Part shown: piece after piece, positions 1-12,190 of the stretch
Numbering within the stretch: the first letter of the stretch is position 1
How the letters are laid out: each line of letters opens with the position of its first letter
Assembly (NCBI RefSeq): GCF_964355755.1
Contig: NC_092674.1
Coordinates: 12,899,001 to 12,963,000, forward strand
Length of the DNA: 64,000 nt
Source: Antedon mediterranea
Taxonomy: Eukaryota; Echinodermata; Crinoidea; Comatulida; Antedonidae
Direction of reading: 5' to 3'
Position numbers and translations under genes: made by a program
Notes under the pieces: model-generated
The model's input: only the letters and a program-made list of their open reading frames with translations
What the model was told of the DNA's origin: nothing
Databases searched by the model: none

Positions 1-559
1 GTTTTATAGAATACTGGTAAAATACTGGTAAGTAATGTCCCACACTCCACACTAAACTTGGCCATGTATTTAGTACTGAACATTGTATTACATTGACAAG
101 TCAGAATGTTATAATGTACTTGGTATGGAAACTACACTAAATGACCAAATAGTGACATACACTTTTGTCAAATCATTTCCTGTTTTGAATCGTTGGATAG
201 ATTTAAACTATGAAAGTATTTTAACAATAATATTGTTTTTACATTATACGTATGATGTAGTAATTATTTGTTTGTCAAGTAATGGTAAATGTATAATTTG
301 TATAGTATCCCATATTGTATCTTTATGAACGCGTTATAATTTTTATTCTGTTCTGGTTCACTATGTGTAAAAGTGAAGATCAAAATAATTAAAATGTTTG
401 ACTTAATCGTGATGTTTAAAATTATAATCATGAATAAATTGTCTCAATGATAATATTTAAAGTAATCTTTTCTTTTTTTTATATGTCATTTGACCCAAGC
501 CTAAATATGAAAGCATTCTTTAGAAAATAAATAGTAGGCCTACATAATCAGAATGTGGA
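1..559. repeat. Left copy of 0.55 kb direct repeat, candidate LTR
   Basis: This stretch recurs in direct orientation at 3253-3799 with mostly point differences and small indels. Shared landmarks are the block ending in GACAAGTCAGAATG, the segment ATTTAAACTATGAAA, and the final TTTAGAAAATAAATAGTA. It probably continues left of the window. Because the enclosed DNA codes for pieces of an LTR-retrotransposon polyprotein, I read the pair as candidate LTRs. No primer-binding site, polypurine tract or clean TG...CA ends were recognised, so a plain duplication remains possible. Confidence 0.5.
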
Positions 560-609
560 TATTGGTATAATAGGAATAATTTAATGACTTTCTCTCTTTA
601 AACTGTGGT

Positions 610-1191
610 CATAAATTGCCTATTCTAACAGCGGCGTGTGAAAATAAAGCGGGTATGCCTGTGTGGAAAGGTTTAGTAGACAATAATATTACCGAAGTTT
701 TGCGTGACTCTGGGTGTAGTAGTGTCGTGGTGAAACGATCCTTTGTGAAATCGGAACCACTAGTGGGAGAATTTAGTACGTGTGTATTGATAGATGGAAC
801 TGTAAGGCGTTTTCCTATAGCTAATATTAATATTAATACTCCATTTTTGTCAGGACCGGTAAAGGCGAGTTGTATGGAAAAGCCTGTGTTTGGATTAATT
901 ATTGGAAATGTTACAGGGGTAATGGATCCGAATGATCCTGAAGAAAATTGGGCCCTTAATAACGGTAGAAGAAAAGAGAATAAAATGTCGTTAATCAATG
1001 ATATCGAAAATGCAGAACCATCCGGTGCCATGATGACTAGAAGCCAGCACAATTCCGTGAGAAAACACCTTAAACAATTAAAAGTAGCTACTCCTATACC
1101 AATTGATGTGACTCATGAAAGATTAATCGAAGACCAGTATAATGATTTTACATTGGGGAAAGTTAGAGATTTGGCCAAAAAGGGGAGATAA
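610..1191 (+). pseudogene. Ty3/gypsy-like retropepsin (protease) fragment
   Basis: An open frame enters near 610 without a credible start codon and ends at TAA 1189-1191. It contains VLRDSGCSSVVV, the form of the retropepsin active-site D-S/T-G motif seen in invertebrate gypsy-like polyproteins. A beta-strand-rich stretch follows (about residues 40-110). The acidic/basic tail from about residue 115 resembles the linker before reverse transcriptase. Gag, reverse transcriptase and RNase H are missing, and the frame starts only about 50 bases after the left repeat, so the element carries large internal deletions. It is a dead copy. The family is recognised from motif and neighbouring integrase only; exact clade unknown. 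Confidence 0.65.
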
Positions 1192-1255
1192 ACAAATGAC
1201 TAGAAATGGAAATTACTTTTAATACATATTTAGTGACGGAATTTCGTGGAGAGAG

Positions 1256-1693
1256 TTGTTGTCTCCTAAGGTGGAATTCGGTAATTTAGTAAGACAAGTA
1301 GTTGTTCCTAAAACTCTTAGAGGGGTAGTTTTGCAGTGGGCCCATGAATCTGTATTAGGTGGTCACCTCGGTGTTAAGAAAATCACTGACAACATTTTAA
1401 CAATTTTTTGTTGGCCTGGGTTGCAATCCGATGTAAGTAGATTTTGCCAGTTGTGCGACATATGACAGCAAACCGTATCTAAAGGAAGGGTCCTTAAAGT
1501 ACCATTGGGCAAAATACCTACAATCGAGGAACCGTTCGAAAGAGTAGGTGTAGATTTAGTAGGGCCAATTAAACCCATGACAAAAAGGGGATATCGATAT
1601 ATTTTGGTGTTGATAGATTATGCGACAAAAAAAAAACAAACAAAAACAGCTATTTTGTGGAGGTTTTTTCAATGTAACTTTCTTATAAATTGA
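1256..1693 (+). pseudogene. Ty3/gypsy-like integrase fragment (zinc-binding and start of core)
   Basis: One frame, shifted relative to the protease, encodes the H-x6-H...C-x2-C integrase zinc-binding module (HESVLGGH, then FCWPGLQSDVSRFCQLCD). An in-frame TGA at 1463-1465 falls where these proteins usually have a further cysteine. The same frame then continues into the integrase core start (ERVGVDLVGPI), whose Asp is normally the first catalytic carboxylate, and GYRYILVLIDYAT. After a poly-A stretch at about 1625 the similarity stops; the remaining catalytic residues and the C-terminal part are absent. The piece between protease and integrase is deleted. It is a non-functional remnant. Confidence 0.7.
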
Positions 1694-3252
1694 CCGATTT
1701 TTATGGCTGTTTCGACATTGTAATGTCTATTTGAGTACCTACAATGTCATGTTATTTTTAATTGTTAAAACAACTTTAAACGTCGTCGGCATTGATTTTT
1801 AAAGTTAGACGATTTGAAAATTGTGTTAAAGAATAGGCTTGTTTTGTCAATTTGTACATAAACGTTTATAACGTTTGACCTAGTTATCCAATGATATTGG
1901 CTGTTCCACCATGCAAAAGCTAATCAATCAATCACGAAATGTAAGAGTTATTATCCCTTATTTTTAATATGTTAAATGTATTTAAGATTAAGGTACAGGA
2001 TTATTTATATAAGTAGTTTTAAAACACTTGGTTTATTTGAAAATCACCAGCGTGGCTTTGCCGTATTGGTGGACTCGTCCATTTTACTAATATGAATAGT
2101 ATTGTAGCACATTTATATAAAACGTTGAATTTGACCTATACGGTTTCCATTTCTGTTTTTTAATGTAAAATTAAAATTATATTATTAGTATCTCTATGTA
2201 ATATAATCACATTGTACTATACTAGTTAGCATCTACATACCGTTATACTGCACTTTGTTTTGATGATTTTTTAATGAAATTGTATACACAGGGAGTTGGT
2301 ATACCATTGGTTCTACTAAAATTATTATTACTTTTATTTGTTTGTGCAATATTTGAAGATTGCTACACAAATAGAAATAATTTAAATATAATATATTTAA
2401 CAGATTAAGTGTACGCACTATGCCTATGGAACAGATTACCTATCGGACGTAGTTTAGTATGACACATCTGATATTCTATTATTATAATTATTTTGTTTTA
2501 TTTATTGTAATGCGCCGTGTTCTTTATATTTTTGATTGTATATTGTTTTTCAATAAGCGTGTGGAGGATTCAGGTAATTTCTCTTAGTATTAAAGCGTAA
2601 CACCGCGGCTTTAAAATGTATATTACTTATTATAAAATATAAACCTTTTAATCAACATTGGTATAACCGTCCCTAATTTTAGACAGCACTCAGGCAAAAG
2701 TTTAGTAGCTTCTTTAAAAAAAAGTTGAAAGACAATTCTACAGTCTGTACGCGTGTGAAGTGGAACTAATTCGCCTTTAAATACTAGTTTTAAAACATCA
2801 TAGTTAATTAACCTTTTAAATAGCTGATAATCAAAGATGTGCGTGCGTGCGTGCAAATTAAGAATAGAAATTAATATTTATTTACTAAAGCTAACATTAT
2901 GTTTTCTATTCGAAAAACGTTGTTGTTATGGAACACAGTAAGTGATTGGTGTAACTTCACACTGACGATATATTGAAACATTATATTAATCAGTCTCCTT
3001 TATATAGACCTTGGTCATATGCGATGATTTGAAATTCAGATAGTTTTAGTATTGATATAATGTTACTGAGGTGTAGTAGTATGCCACATGCAATGTGGAT
3101 TGTTGAACATTTTAATGTATTGATGATAAAAAGTATATTATTATTGTAACCGAATTTGTCATGATATACGATTAATTTAAATCAGTTTTTGCATCATGTT
3201 ATGAGGTATAGTAGTATTATATAATTATTGTAACCGAATTAACATTTTGAAA
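1694..3252. other. Non-coding interior of the LTR-element remnant
   Basis: AT-rich sequence between the integrase remnant and the right repeat. No coding similarity was recognised. A short phrase ending TTATTGTAACCGAATT occurs twice (about 3141 and 3224). It may be decayed element interior or later insertion. Confidence 0.3.
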
Positions 3253-3799
3253 GTTTTATAGAATACAAATACTGGTCCGACACTCCACACTAAACATGGC
3301 CATGCATTTAATACTAAACATTGTATTACATTGACAAGTCAGAATGTTATAATGTACTTGGTATCGAAACTATACTGAATGACCAAAAGGTGACATACAC
3401 TTTTGCCAAATCATATCCTGTTTTGTATCGTTGGATAGATTTAAACTATGAAAATATTTTAACAATAATATTGTTTGTACATTATACGTATGATGCAATA
3501 GTAATTCCTTGTTTGTCACTGAAAGTAATGGTAAAGGTATATTTTGTATAGTGTCCCATATCGTATCTTTATGAACGCGTTATAATTTTGATTCTGTTCT
3601 GGTTCACTATGTGTAAAAGTGAAGATCAAAATAATTAAAATTTTAGACTTAATCGTGATCTTTGAAATTATAATCATGAATAAATTGTCTCAATGTTAAT
3701 ATTTAAAGTAATCTTTTCTTTATTTTATATGTCATTTGACCCAAGCCTAAATAATATGAAAGCATTCTTTAGAAAATAAATAGTACATAATCCGAATGG
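3253..3799. repeat. Right copy of 0.55 kb direct repeat, candidate LTR
   Basis: Direct-orientation partner of 1-559, starting at GTTTTATAGAATAC and diverging after ACATAATCCGAATG. The two copies differ by scattered substitutions and short indels, so if they are LTRs the insertion is old. Paired with the protease and integrase remnants between them. Confidence 0.5.
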
Positions 3800-4811
3800 G
3801 ATGGCAACAGATTTCCAACTGATTTTCACTAGACCAAACATTTCTGTTGGCAAACGCTGTTTACACAAATTATTTAATATCTTGATATGTAGTGCTTTGA
3901 TGGTAAACCAGTAATGTAAACTTACGTCTTGCAAGACAGTTTCATCTAGCTATCAGCTTGACTTCTTCAGTTGCTATGCGTCATTATGGCGCCGATTGGT
4001 CTCCTTTCCAGCCACTGGATGTTTTTGTTGTGTAGCGATTAAGTTTTTAATTTTGTTAGATGGTGTAAAGTATGTCCGTATGTTATATTTTTTAACTAGT
4101 TGGCCTTTTTTCTACCCAACTAAGCCATATATTTTCAAAATATAAATGTAATTTCTGAGGATTTAGCAGCTCTATTTTGTTCAAAATGTTCTTAACCCAG
4201 CCCCAAACAAACCTGCAATTTGTTTTAGACTGGATGATAAAGATTTCGATAATTAGGAAACAATCGTCCGTATTATGCATAACGTTATGAAACACGTATA
4301 TAAATATACATAGGCCAACAGTAATTTAGTTTGCTTATACCTACGGTCATCACAAGTGGGATAGACAGCCATTTCACGACAGTAATTGTAATAATATGAA
4401 GAACATGATAAGAGAATTTTAAAATAAGTTAGTTTGATTATGTTACTTATTTTAGTTTATGTTATGTTTGAAAGTATTTTCACGGACACAAAATCAAACA
4501 GCTTAGAAATGCTCCATTAAGTATACCGTTTTATTCAATGATTGAATATGTGTGTATGGTACGTATGGTAACTGAAAATAACATTAACAGAAAGTATAAT
4601 TCCTTCAAATTGATATTCAAATACAGTAGTACATATAAAATACTTTAAACCTTGCTATCATATAAATATGATTATATATGCTATATTATTGTTAATTAAA
4701 TTGTTACATAGTTTGTTGTTTACCTACAGTATCTTTTATAGTATGACATAACTTACAAAGCTGTGAGCCTATGGATTCAGCACAATGAAAAACATATGTG
4801 AATTTCTACTG
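3800..4811. other. Unannotated AT-rich stretch
   Basis: No coding, RNA or repeat structure recognised. Open frames here are short and lack motif or splice context. Confidence 0.3.
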
Positions 4812-4815
4812 TTAA

Positions 4816-5441
4816 AGCCCCATTCCCTACGTTTTTTAGATCTAATTTAAGATCACAAACTATATTTAATGTAAAAATAATACTATATGGTCCTATTGCG
4901 ATAACTTTTTTCGTCTTTAAACGGTTAAAAATGTGAAAAATAAGTCGATTCTAATAATTATAGCGGCCCGCTATAAATCCCAAAATGCATTGCGCGCGGA
5001 TTGATATTTTTGTTTTTCTTCTGTAATTCACCCACTTTTCGATCGATCGTGAGGCCAAAACAAATGGAAGAGTCCTAACTTTTCAGCGAAAATACCGGGT
5101 TTTCCCCAATTTGTATCAACGGAGTCTGGCAAAAATAGAAAGACAATTAATGCAGCAACTATACAACGTCAGGCTAGGTATATAGCTCGCGTACGATGTT
5201 CGTACGTTACCGATGTTTACCAGCTAGGCCTACAAAACTAAGCCTAGCTAGGCTAGGCCTAAGACCGTCCACGAGAGGTCGATCGCCGCGAGCTACTTAG
5301 GTAGTGCATTGTTTCTCACTTTTTATCATAATTTACCATAAAACGTACATTTAAGACAAGGAATGACATGGTTTAATGTTTTTAAAGTGATATAAATGTA
5401 TTATTTTCCAAAAAACGTCCAAAATTGCAGGGAAGGGGTCT
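4816..5441. mobile_element. 626 bp MITE with TTAA flanks
   Basis: The element lies between TTAA at 4812-4815 and TTAA at 5442-5445. Its ends are imperfect inverted repeats: left AGCCCCATTCCCTACG, right (reverse complement) AGACCCCTTCCCTGCA. A second copy in inverse orientation at 58,940-59,370 has the same end (AGTCCCATTCCCTACG) next to TTAA at 59,371-59,374. Three ends with the same layout support a real TTAA-targeting family (piggyBac- or Kolobok-type target preference). No transposase is encoded, so it would be non-autonomous. Confidence 0.65.
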
Positions 5442-5445
5442 TTAA

Positions 5446-5843
5446 ACTTTAATACCTATGAATGAGAAAACTATAACTGACAATCTACGAAATCTATAAA
5501 ACTATTAAAAAGTACAAAATACAACAAATGTAAGCATTAAGGGATCACCCTAAACATAACCATCAGAAAGGTACATCCAGTCGCCTTTTCAACACTATCC
5601 CTGTTGCCATAGCAACTAAGAAGAAACCATCCCGCAAACCTAGGCTATACATCATCTCGCGCACATGTGTGCATACTGTGTGGAACTAGTTCACCCTTCG
5701 AACTAGCCTATACACAATCAAAACTATTATATAGATTCTCAAAATGCAATAACATTAATATCCATAGTATCCTAAATATATCTAAAACAAGCTGATTCAA
5801 CAATTATAGTGATTTATCCATTTTAAACTAATATTTCTTACCT
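5446..5843. other. Spacer between two transposons
   Basis: No gene or repeat recognised. It separates the TTAA MITE from the foldback element. Confidence 0.3.
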
Positions 5844-6432
5844 ATAAAGGTGGTGTCAGATGAAATCGGTCGCGCTTGAAATCGGTCGCGTTTGAAATCG
5901 GTCGCGATAAAATCAACTTCCGGTATTTTGTATGGCGCGCCGCTAGAGCTATACTTTTGATTATATCGGTCGCGTTTGAAATCGGTCGCGCTATTTTGTA
6001 TGGATCGGGCGGGATGCGATGCATTTTTCGTTTATATAGATTTAATTGATATTTTTTAGGAACTAGATTATTTATGTGGATATTTTTTACTTGGTTAATA
6101 AATATTTATTATCAATCATTAAATTAATTTTTTTTTTGTATTTCACAGGTCTCGGAGAAGGACTGTCTTTTCAAAATGGCTATTTCTAAACACGTTTAAA
6201 TATTATATTAGGCATAATGTTATATTAGGCATAAAATAATTTACCTCTATTTATATGTACTGTAATTAATATATTATATAAAGAATATACGTCTGTCGTG
6301 TCTTTTATTATGCAAACAATTAGGCCTACGTATGGTTTTAGGTTATTAATGAAATATATAGATAATATGCCGTTATAAATCAATCTACCGGCCTACAGAG
6401 GACTATGATGTACAATGATAGATGTGCGAATA

Positions 6433-6726
6433 ATTGATTGATTGAAATTTATATTTATACTGGGTAACCTCTTCAGTCAAAGACTGGTCTCCCAGAAGGC
6501 CCAGTTGGTGATCAATGGCTGTGATGTACTAATACTCGTCTCGAAAGATGTACTAGGTTTTTTAAAGTGCACACGAGCTAGATGTATGTGTACACTGGAC
6601 CTACGGTTTATCCGAGAAGACTCGTTCTACCACCAGAACCATGGAGTGAGTGAGCCTCGAACCCCTGCCGATGTTATGGCTACGTAATTACGGTTCCACT
6701 GTCTTAACCGCTCGGCCACTCACTCA
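6433..6726 (-). mobile_element. tRNA-derived SINE inside the foldback element
   Basis: Read on the minus strand, the head at 6726-6654 is tRNA-like. It has a box A, TGGCCGAGCGGTTAAG (6703-6718), typical of Ser/Leu-class tRNAs, and a box B, GGTTCGAGGC (6654-6663). A body of about 200 bp follows, and the element ends in a short (CAAT)n-type tail at about 6431-6445. Head, body and simple tail in the right order identify a SINE rather than a tRNA gene. It lies in the core of the 5852-8210 element and so inserted after, or travelled with, that element. Confidence 0.7.
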
Positions 6727-7019
6727 CATAATAATGTATGGATAACGTGGACACGATTCTCAAAGAGGTAATCTGCACTGATATTTAAACATTTAGATTT
6801 ACGAACGGCGTATGAATGCGAGACACTGAGTTGCACTTACTTAATTATTTACATTAAATGATTATTATAAATGAAGAAATAAAAGATGTTCAAATTAAAA
6901 TCTATAGTATCGCCGACGTATATACGTAAATTCGTATTTTTCATACTGTCAAATTATAGAAAAAGTGCTTTATTCGGAATTATTATGGATCCTGTGAGCC
7001 TGTGAGCTACAGCGATTTT

Positions 7020-7135
7020 AATTGCTTTTGTTTTCCTTGCCTCCTTATATTTCCACGTGTCTTGATTTGGTTACCTATGTTTTAAATGTATTTCGATTTT
7101 AAAGGCTAAATAAAGAATGAATGAATGAACATGAT
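7020..7135 (+). repeat. LINE-like 3' tail with (GAAT)n
   Basis: A T-rich segment ending in TAAATAAAGAATGAATGAATG looks like the 3' end of a CR1/L2-type LINE that terminates in a short tandem tail. No coding part is attached. A similar tail occurs at 8700-8805. Confidence 0.35.
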
Positions 7136-8218
7136 CTCATAATCGCGTCGAGCATCTATAGCTCATTGGATCGTTTCACAAAAACACGTGCAGGAGGCCT
7201 ATAGACGTTTCAAACATGGTTATTAGTAATAGACGTCATCTTTACTTCGCCATGGACAACGATCGTACGTGTTTTGTCCATGATTTGACACACTAACAAG
7301 TGCGTGTTTTTTAAAAAGGGGAAACCCCGTCAGCAAAATAACGTATTGTTAGAGGAAACAGCTGCACGATCATAGAAGGCGCATCTCCAATATGGCTTAT
7401 TCGGGGGTTTATTTCAGTAACTCGTCTTTTAACCATATGCATATAATGATCATTTTACTAAAACATTAGAGATAAAAGTATACACGTGATTTGCCTCAAC
7501 AATAATCATTATACACTTAATATTATCCTACATAACGGATAGAAATAAAATAGAAATAAAAATAAGGTGATCGAATTGTATGTTGTTAACGACATGGATA
7601 TGATATAATCTGCCACAGTATGCATAAGTATAAAAATGGATACGCTGGCTTTATGGGCTATATTGTAAAAATTATTGTTTTTAAATAAATTGTTCTCTTA
7701 CGTAATTGTTTGCATAATAAAAGACACTACAGACCTATATTCTCTACATAATATATTAATTACAGTACATATAAATAGAGGTAAATTATGATATGCCTAA
7801 TATAACATTATGCCTAATATAATATTTAAACGTGTTTAGAAATGGCCATATTTTGAAAAGACACAGTCCTTCTCCGATACCTGTGAAATACAAAACAAAA
7901 TTAATTAATTTAATGATTGATAATAAATATTTATTAACCAAGTAAAAAATATCCACATAAATAATCTAGTTACTACAAAATATCAATTAAATCTACATAA
8001 ACAAAAAATGTATATCCCGCTCTAGCATGCATCCCGCTCGATCCATACAAAATAGCGCGACCGATTTCAAACGCGACCGATTTCAAACGTGACCGATATA
8101 ATCAAAAGTATAGCTCTAGCGGCGCGCCATACAAAATACCGGAAGTTGATTTTATCGCGACCGATTTCAAACGCGACCGATTTCAGACGCGACCGATTTC
8201 ATCGTAAACCATAAAGGT

Positions 8219-9344
8219 ACGACTGAAGTTTATGACTGATTCATCTAACAACTATAGGCAAAACAGGGCCGCGAAAAGTTACAATATGAAACGCCACAAA
8301 TATTGTATGGAAGGCAACTGCGGCCAGCATAAGTATAGGCCTAGGCTTTGCTTGCTTTGGTCGGCTCCACGTTGAGTAGGCTATGGGTACTAAAATGAAT
8401 TGAGGGCACAGGTTAACTTTAATTGTTGGGTGTGTTCCTATCCTAAATACAACGCAATATAACAAAATTCAACCATTTCAAAAACTTTTTTATTTTTAGT
8501 GTAGGCCTATACCTTCACTTTTTATGTAGGCCTAATGTTATACCTTTTCAAAGTATTTTACTATAATATTATTGTATACAATACATTCAATTTTTAAGGT
8601 TTTTTTCATACATTTTTAAACATATTTTACTATAAACTTTTACGACAGTATTTTTCAATATTTTATCTCACGTTTTCTGCTTTTATGGTTATATTTTTTT
8701 TATTTTTTACCATTTAAATCCATTTTATGTGTATTTTTCTTGTTATCTTGTATACATTATATGTTGACAATGATTTTGAAAAAAAATAAAATGAATGAAT
8801 GAATACCATTGTTTATTTCATCAATTGAGAATGAGCGTGTTTGATATAATTGGAATCACGTTTACTGGATTATTAAATCTAATCCTTAGCCTATTTCACA
8901 TTGTATGCATTCACGTATCATGTACAATACTATCTACCATTAATTCAAATAAATTTTCCACAAGTGTATAAACACACACGGCCTACCTTATTCTGAACAT
9001 TCCCATCAGAGCCTGCTATATGCAGAATATTGCAAATATCTGTACAACCTTATTGTGCAGCACAATGCAACGGCGCATTTCCATCCATTTCCATGAAATA
9101 GATCAAACACGTATATGTATTGAAAATTGTATCACTGCATGTAGGCATTGCAGAAAATGCTATCAATTGAAATGTGTTTCTAATTTGAATTTAAATTCTA
9201 TCGTATTTCTATCTATTACTAAATATTATTTAGTTAGTCGTTCTGCCAAAAAAAGCTAACACTGTTGATGGTGTTTAGTTTATAGTTTAATGTTCAATTA
9301 TTGTAAGAATACCTATAATATATTAATATACTATACTATACATT
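8219..9344. other. Spacer with a LINE-like 3' tail
   Basis: Contains a T-rich stretch ending at about 8805 in AATAAAATGAATGAATGAATA, resembling the tail at 7020-7135. The rest shows no recognised gene. A short open frame at 9020-9259 with clustered cysteines was judged not to be a real domain. Confidence 0.3.
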
Positions 9345-9354
9345 CACAGCAAAA

Positions 9355-10930
9355 TTTGAAATTCTAAGCAAGAAAAAAAAATCTTGTTTTAAGAAAAAAT
9401 TCTTAAAATAAGTATTTTTTTTCTTGTCAAGATTTAAAATTACTTAAAACAAGAAATAATTTTCTAGAAAAGACACATTTTCTTAAATTAAGTTTTGCAA
9501 TATTCTTGAAAATGCTTATTACAAGAAATATTTTACTTAAAATAAGAAGTCAATATCATTCTCTTCTTATTAAGAATAGTTTTACTTAAAACAAGATTTG
9601 AAAATACTTAATTTGAAAAGTATTTTACTTAAAATAAGAAATCTATATTTTATTTATCCTTATCAAGAATAATTTTTCTTAAATCAAGATTGATGAATTA
9701 TAAAAATTACTTAAAACAATCAATATTTTTCTAGGTAAGACAAAGTTTCTTAAATTAGGTTTCGCAATAGTCTTGAAAATACTTGTTTTGAGAAATATTT
9801 TACTTAAAATAAGAAGTCAATTTCACACTACCCTTATCAAGATTATTTTTACTTGAATCAAGATTCGCAATATTCTTGAAAATGCTTATTACAAGAAATA
9901 TTTTACTTAAAATAAGAAGTCAATATCATTCTCTTCTTATTAAGAATAGTTTTGCTTAAAACAAGATTTGAAAATACTTAATTTGAAAAGTATTTTACTT
10001 AAAATAAGAAATCAATATTATATTTATCCCTATCAAGAATAATTTTTCTTAAATCAAGATTGATGAATTCTAAAAATTACTTAAAACAATAAATATTTTT
10101 CTAGGTAAGACAAAGTTTCTTAAATTAGGTTTCGCAATATTCTTAAAAATACTTATTTTGAGAAATGTTTTACTTAAAATAAGAAGTCAATATCATACTA
10201 TCTTATCAAGACTATTTTTGCTTAAATTGAGATTCGCAATATTTTTAAAAATACTTATTTTGAGAAATGTTTTACTTAAAATAAGAAGTCAATATCATAC
10301 TATCTTATCAAGACTATTTTTACTTGAATCAAGATTCGCAATATTCTTAAAAATACTTATTTCGAGAAATGTTTTACTTAAAATAAGAAGTCAATATCAT
10401 ACTATCTTATCAAGACTATTTTTGCTTAAATTGAGATTCGCAATATTTTAAAAAATACTTATTTTGAAAAATGTTTTACTTAAAATAAGAAGTCAATATC
10501 ATACTATCCTATCAAGACTATTTTTGCTTGAATTCCGATTCGCAATATTCTGATTTTGAGAAATGTTTTACTTAAAATAAGAAGTCAATATCATACTATC
10601 TTATCAAGACTATTTTTACTTGAATCAAGATTCGCAATATTCTTTAAAATACTTATTTTGAGAAATGTTTTACTTAAAATAAGAAGTCAATATCATACTA
10701 TCTTATCAAGACTATTTTTGCTTAAATTGAGATTCGCAATATTTTTAAAAATACTTATTTTGAGAAATGGTTTACTTAAGATAAGAAGTCAATATCATAC
10801 TATATCCTATCAAGACTATTTTTGCTTGAATTGAAGTCAATTCTATTTTAATATTCTTAAAAATACTTATTTTGAGAAATGTTTTACTTAAAATAGATTG
10901 TCAATATCCTATATTCACACAACGGTAGAG
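9355..10930. repeat. Left subterminal array of family 1 element (~102 bp period)
   Basis: From about 10,100 the array is regular with a ~102 bp unit (GAGAAATGTTTTACTT at 10,160, 10,262 and 10,364). Earlier units are more diverged. Words such as TTACTTAAAATAAGAAGTC repeat. Long open frames across it are by-products of the repetition. Confidence 0.85.
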
Positions 10931-11299
10931 CAGTTAGCACTTCAGTTTCAACTGATGAAAAAATCTGGGTAATCAAACTGTTTGTGCTTTGAATAATCGA
11001 TTGCACTGCAACCTAAAGAAAATAATATTGATTTAATATTTTTTATATTCAAGTTTTAATATGTTTAAAAACTAAGTTGTGCTTTAGTTGGGGAGCTATG
11101 CAGCCTAACAAAAAAAATGTTATTTGTAACAATGAAATTGGTCACAAAAAAATGGCCTAGTACCCAAGTCCTATAGTTACTATAGCTAATAGTCCTGTAT
11201 AATAACAGTACCAGCAAGGCCTAGGAAATAGACGTATTTCTCTAATAAAAAATAGTTTAAAATGCATAATTGTTGTAATTTTAAAGCAAAATGGCTTAC

Positions 11300-11383
11300 C
11301 TGTGGAATCTTGTTTCTCTCCTTTAATTTTAGTAGAAAGAAATCAGCATTTTTTATACTATTATCTGCTTGTTCATCCTCTAG
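11300..11383 (-). pseudogene. Degenerate exon of a transposon protein (FLLKLKE motif)
   Basis: On the minus strand an open stretch ends at a good splice donor (CAG|GTAAGCC at 11,300/11,299). It encodes ADFFLLKLKERNKIPQ. This resembles, from memory, the (A)xFLLKxKExxxIxQ segment of large uncharacterised proteins carried by animal DNA transposons. Upstream on the same strand (about 11,430-11,565) lies an acidic, serine-rich reading frame with a stop codon, such as those proteins have before this segment. The gene is therefore probably broken. Function unknown; homology needs a profile search. Confidence 0.35.
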
Positions 11384-12190
11384 TTAGTAGGCCTTCTTGC
11401 TGAGCATCAACAAGATAATTAATATTAAACAATCATTAACAGTATAACAATACTAGAATTATCACTACTACTATCGTCAGTTGATAAATCATCCCCGTTA
11501 TAATAGTTTTTTTCTTCATTAACTTCGTCAGTCTCCTAGTCTAGGCCTAGTTCTACTTCATCCTCAATTGGCATCCTCGTTTTCTCCAGGCATACTTATA
11601 TACTGATGTTTCCATCGTCAACTGCAGGAGGTTGCCGATTGTTATACTCGTCCTTAAAATGGCGTCTTATGACATGCTTGTAAAACGAATTGTAAATTCC
11701 AAAGCTTGCCGGGCAGCGAACCACCAATTCCACATGTTACTCGAAAATTTGGAGTATTTCCATGAATTGAATTATAATGCCTTAGCAAATAGGGTAGCAA
11801 ATACTGTACCTACTTCAGTTTACTGGCACCAACTTATCGCTTTTTTTCGGACTGCAACAAACATGTGTCATTATTATTGTCTGTCGTATTACTGTTGGTC
11901 CAGACGTTTTATAGATTTGCTTTAACCACCATGGAGGTTTATACCTCCATGCTTTAACGTTGAGCAGTATAATGACCTTATACATTCTGGGTAAAAGGCC
12001 AGCGATAAATTTTTGGTTATAGTTGAAAAACAACACTGTGTGTGGTCGATGACCTAGCTCCCGGCGGGATCATGGCCAACGGTTTTTTAAAGTAATCATT
12101 CAAAATCTAGAGTTTGTAAGTAAAAGACACCTTTCATCGCAATTTATATATTAAATGCTTCAATAGGCCTAGTAAGATTAGTCTAATATA

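Larger units (their letters stand above)
5852..8210. mobile_element. Foldback DNA transposon with ~0.5 kb inverted arms and 8-bp duplication
   Basis: Exact 8-bp direct repeats ATAAAGGT flank the element (5844-5851 and 8211-8218). The termini are GGTGTCAGATGAAATCGG on the left and GGTTTACGATGAAATCGG (reverse complement) on the right. Inverted arms run about 5852-6322 and 7703-8210. Each arm carries clusters of the 16-bp word ATCGGTCGCGTTTGAA: three copies at the tip, then two (left arm) or three (right arm) a little further in. The arms also share GGCGCGCC and an AT-rich inner half. The core (6323-7702) holds a SINE and a LINE-like 3' tail but no transposase, so the element is non-autonomous. 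An 8-bp duplication fits hAT- or P-type transposases; superfamily not assigned. Confidence 0.8.

Noticed and set aside
616-3790. Complete LTR retrotransposon
   Set aside because: Gag, reverse transcriptase, RNase H and most of integrase are absent, and LTR ends could not be defined.
6654-6726. Ser/Leu-type tRNA gene on the minus strand
   Set aside because: It is the head of a SINE with body and simple tail; no proper acceptor stem.
9020-9259. Cysteine cluster (CRHCRKCYQLKC) resembling a nuclear-receptor zinc finger
   Set aside because: Spacing does not match the C4 finger and there are no splice sites or other receptor parts.
10158-10834. Open frames of 92-97 codons
   Set aside because: Produced by the ~102-bp array (a multiple of three), not genes.
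10921-10990. tRNA-like phrase GGTAGAGCAGTTAGCAC
   Set aside because: Only a weak box A and a poor box B; too degenerate to call a SINE or tRNA.
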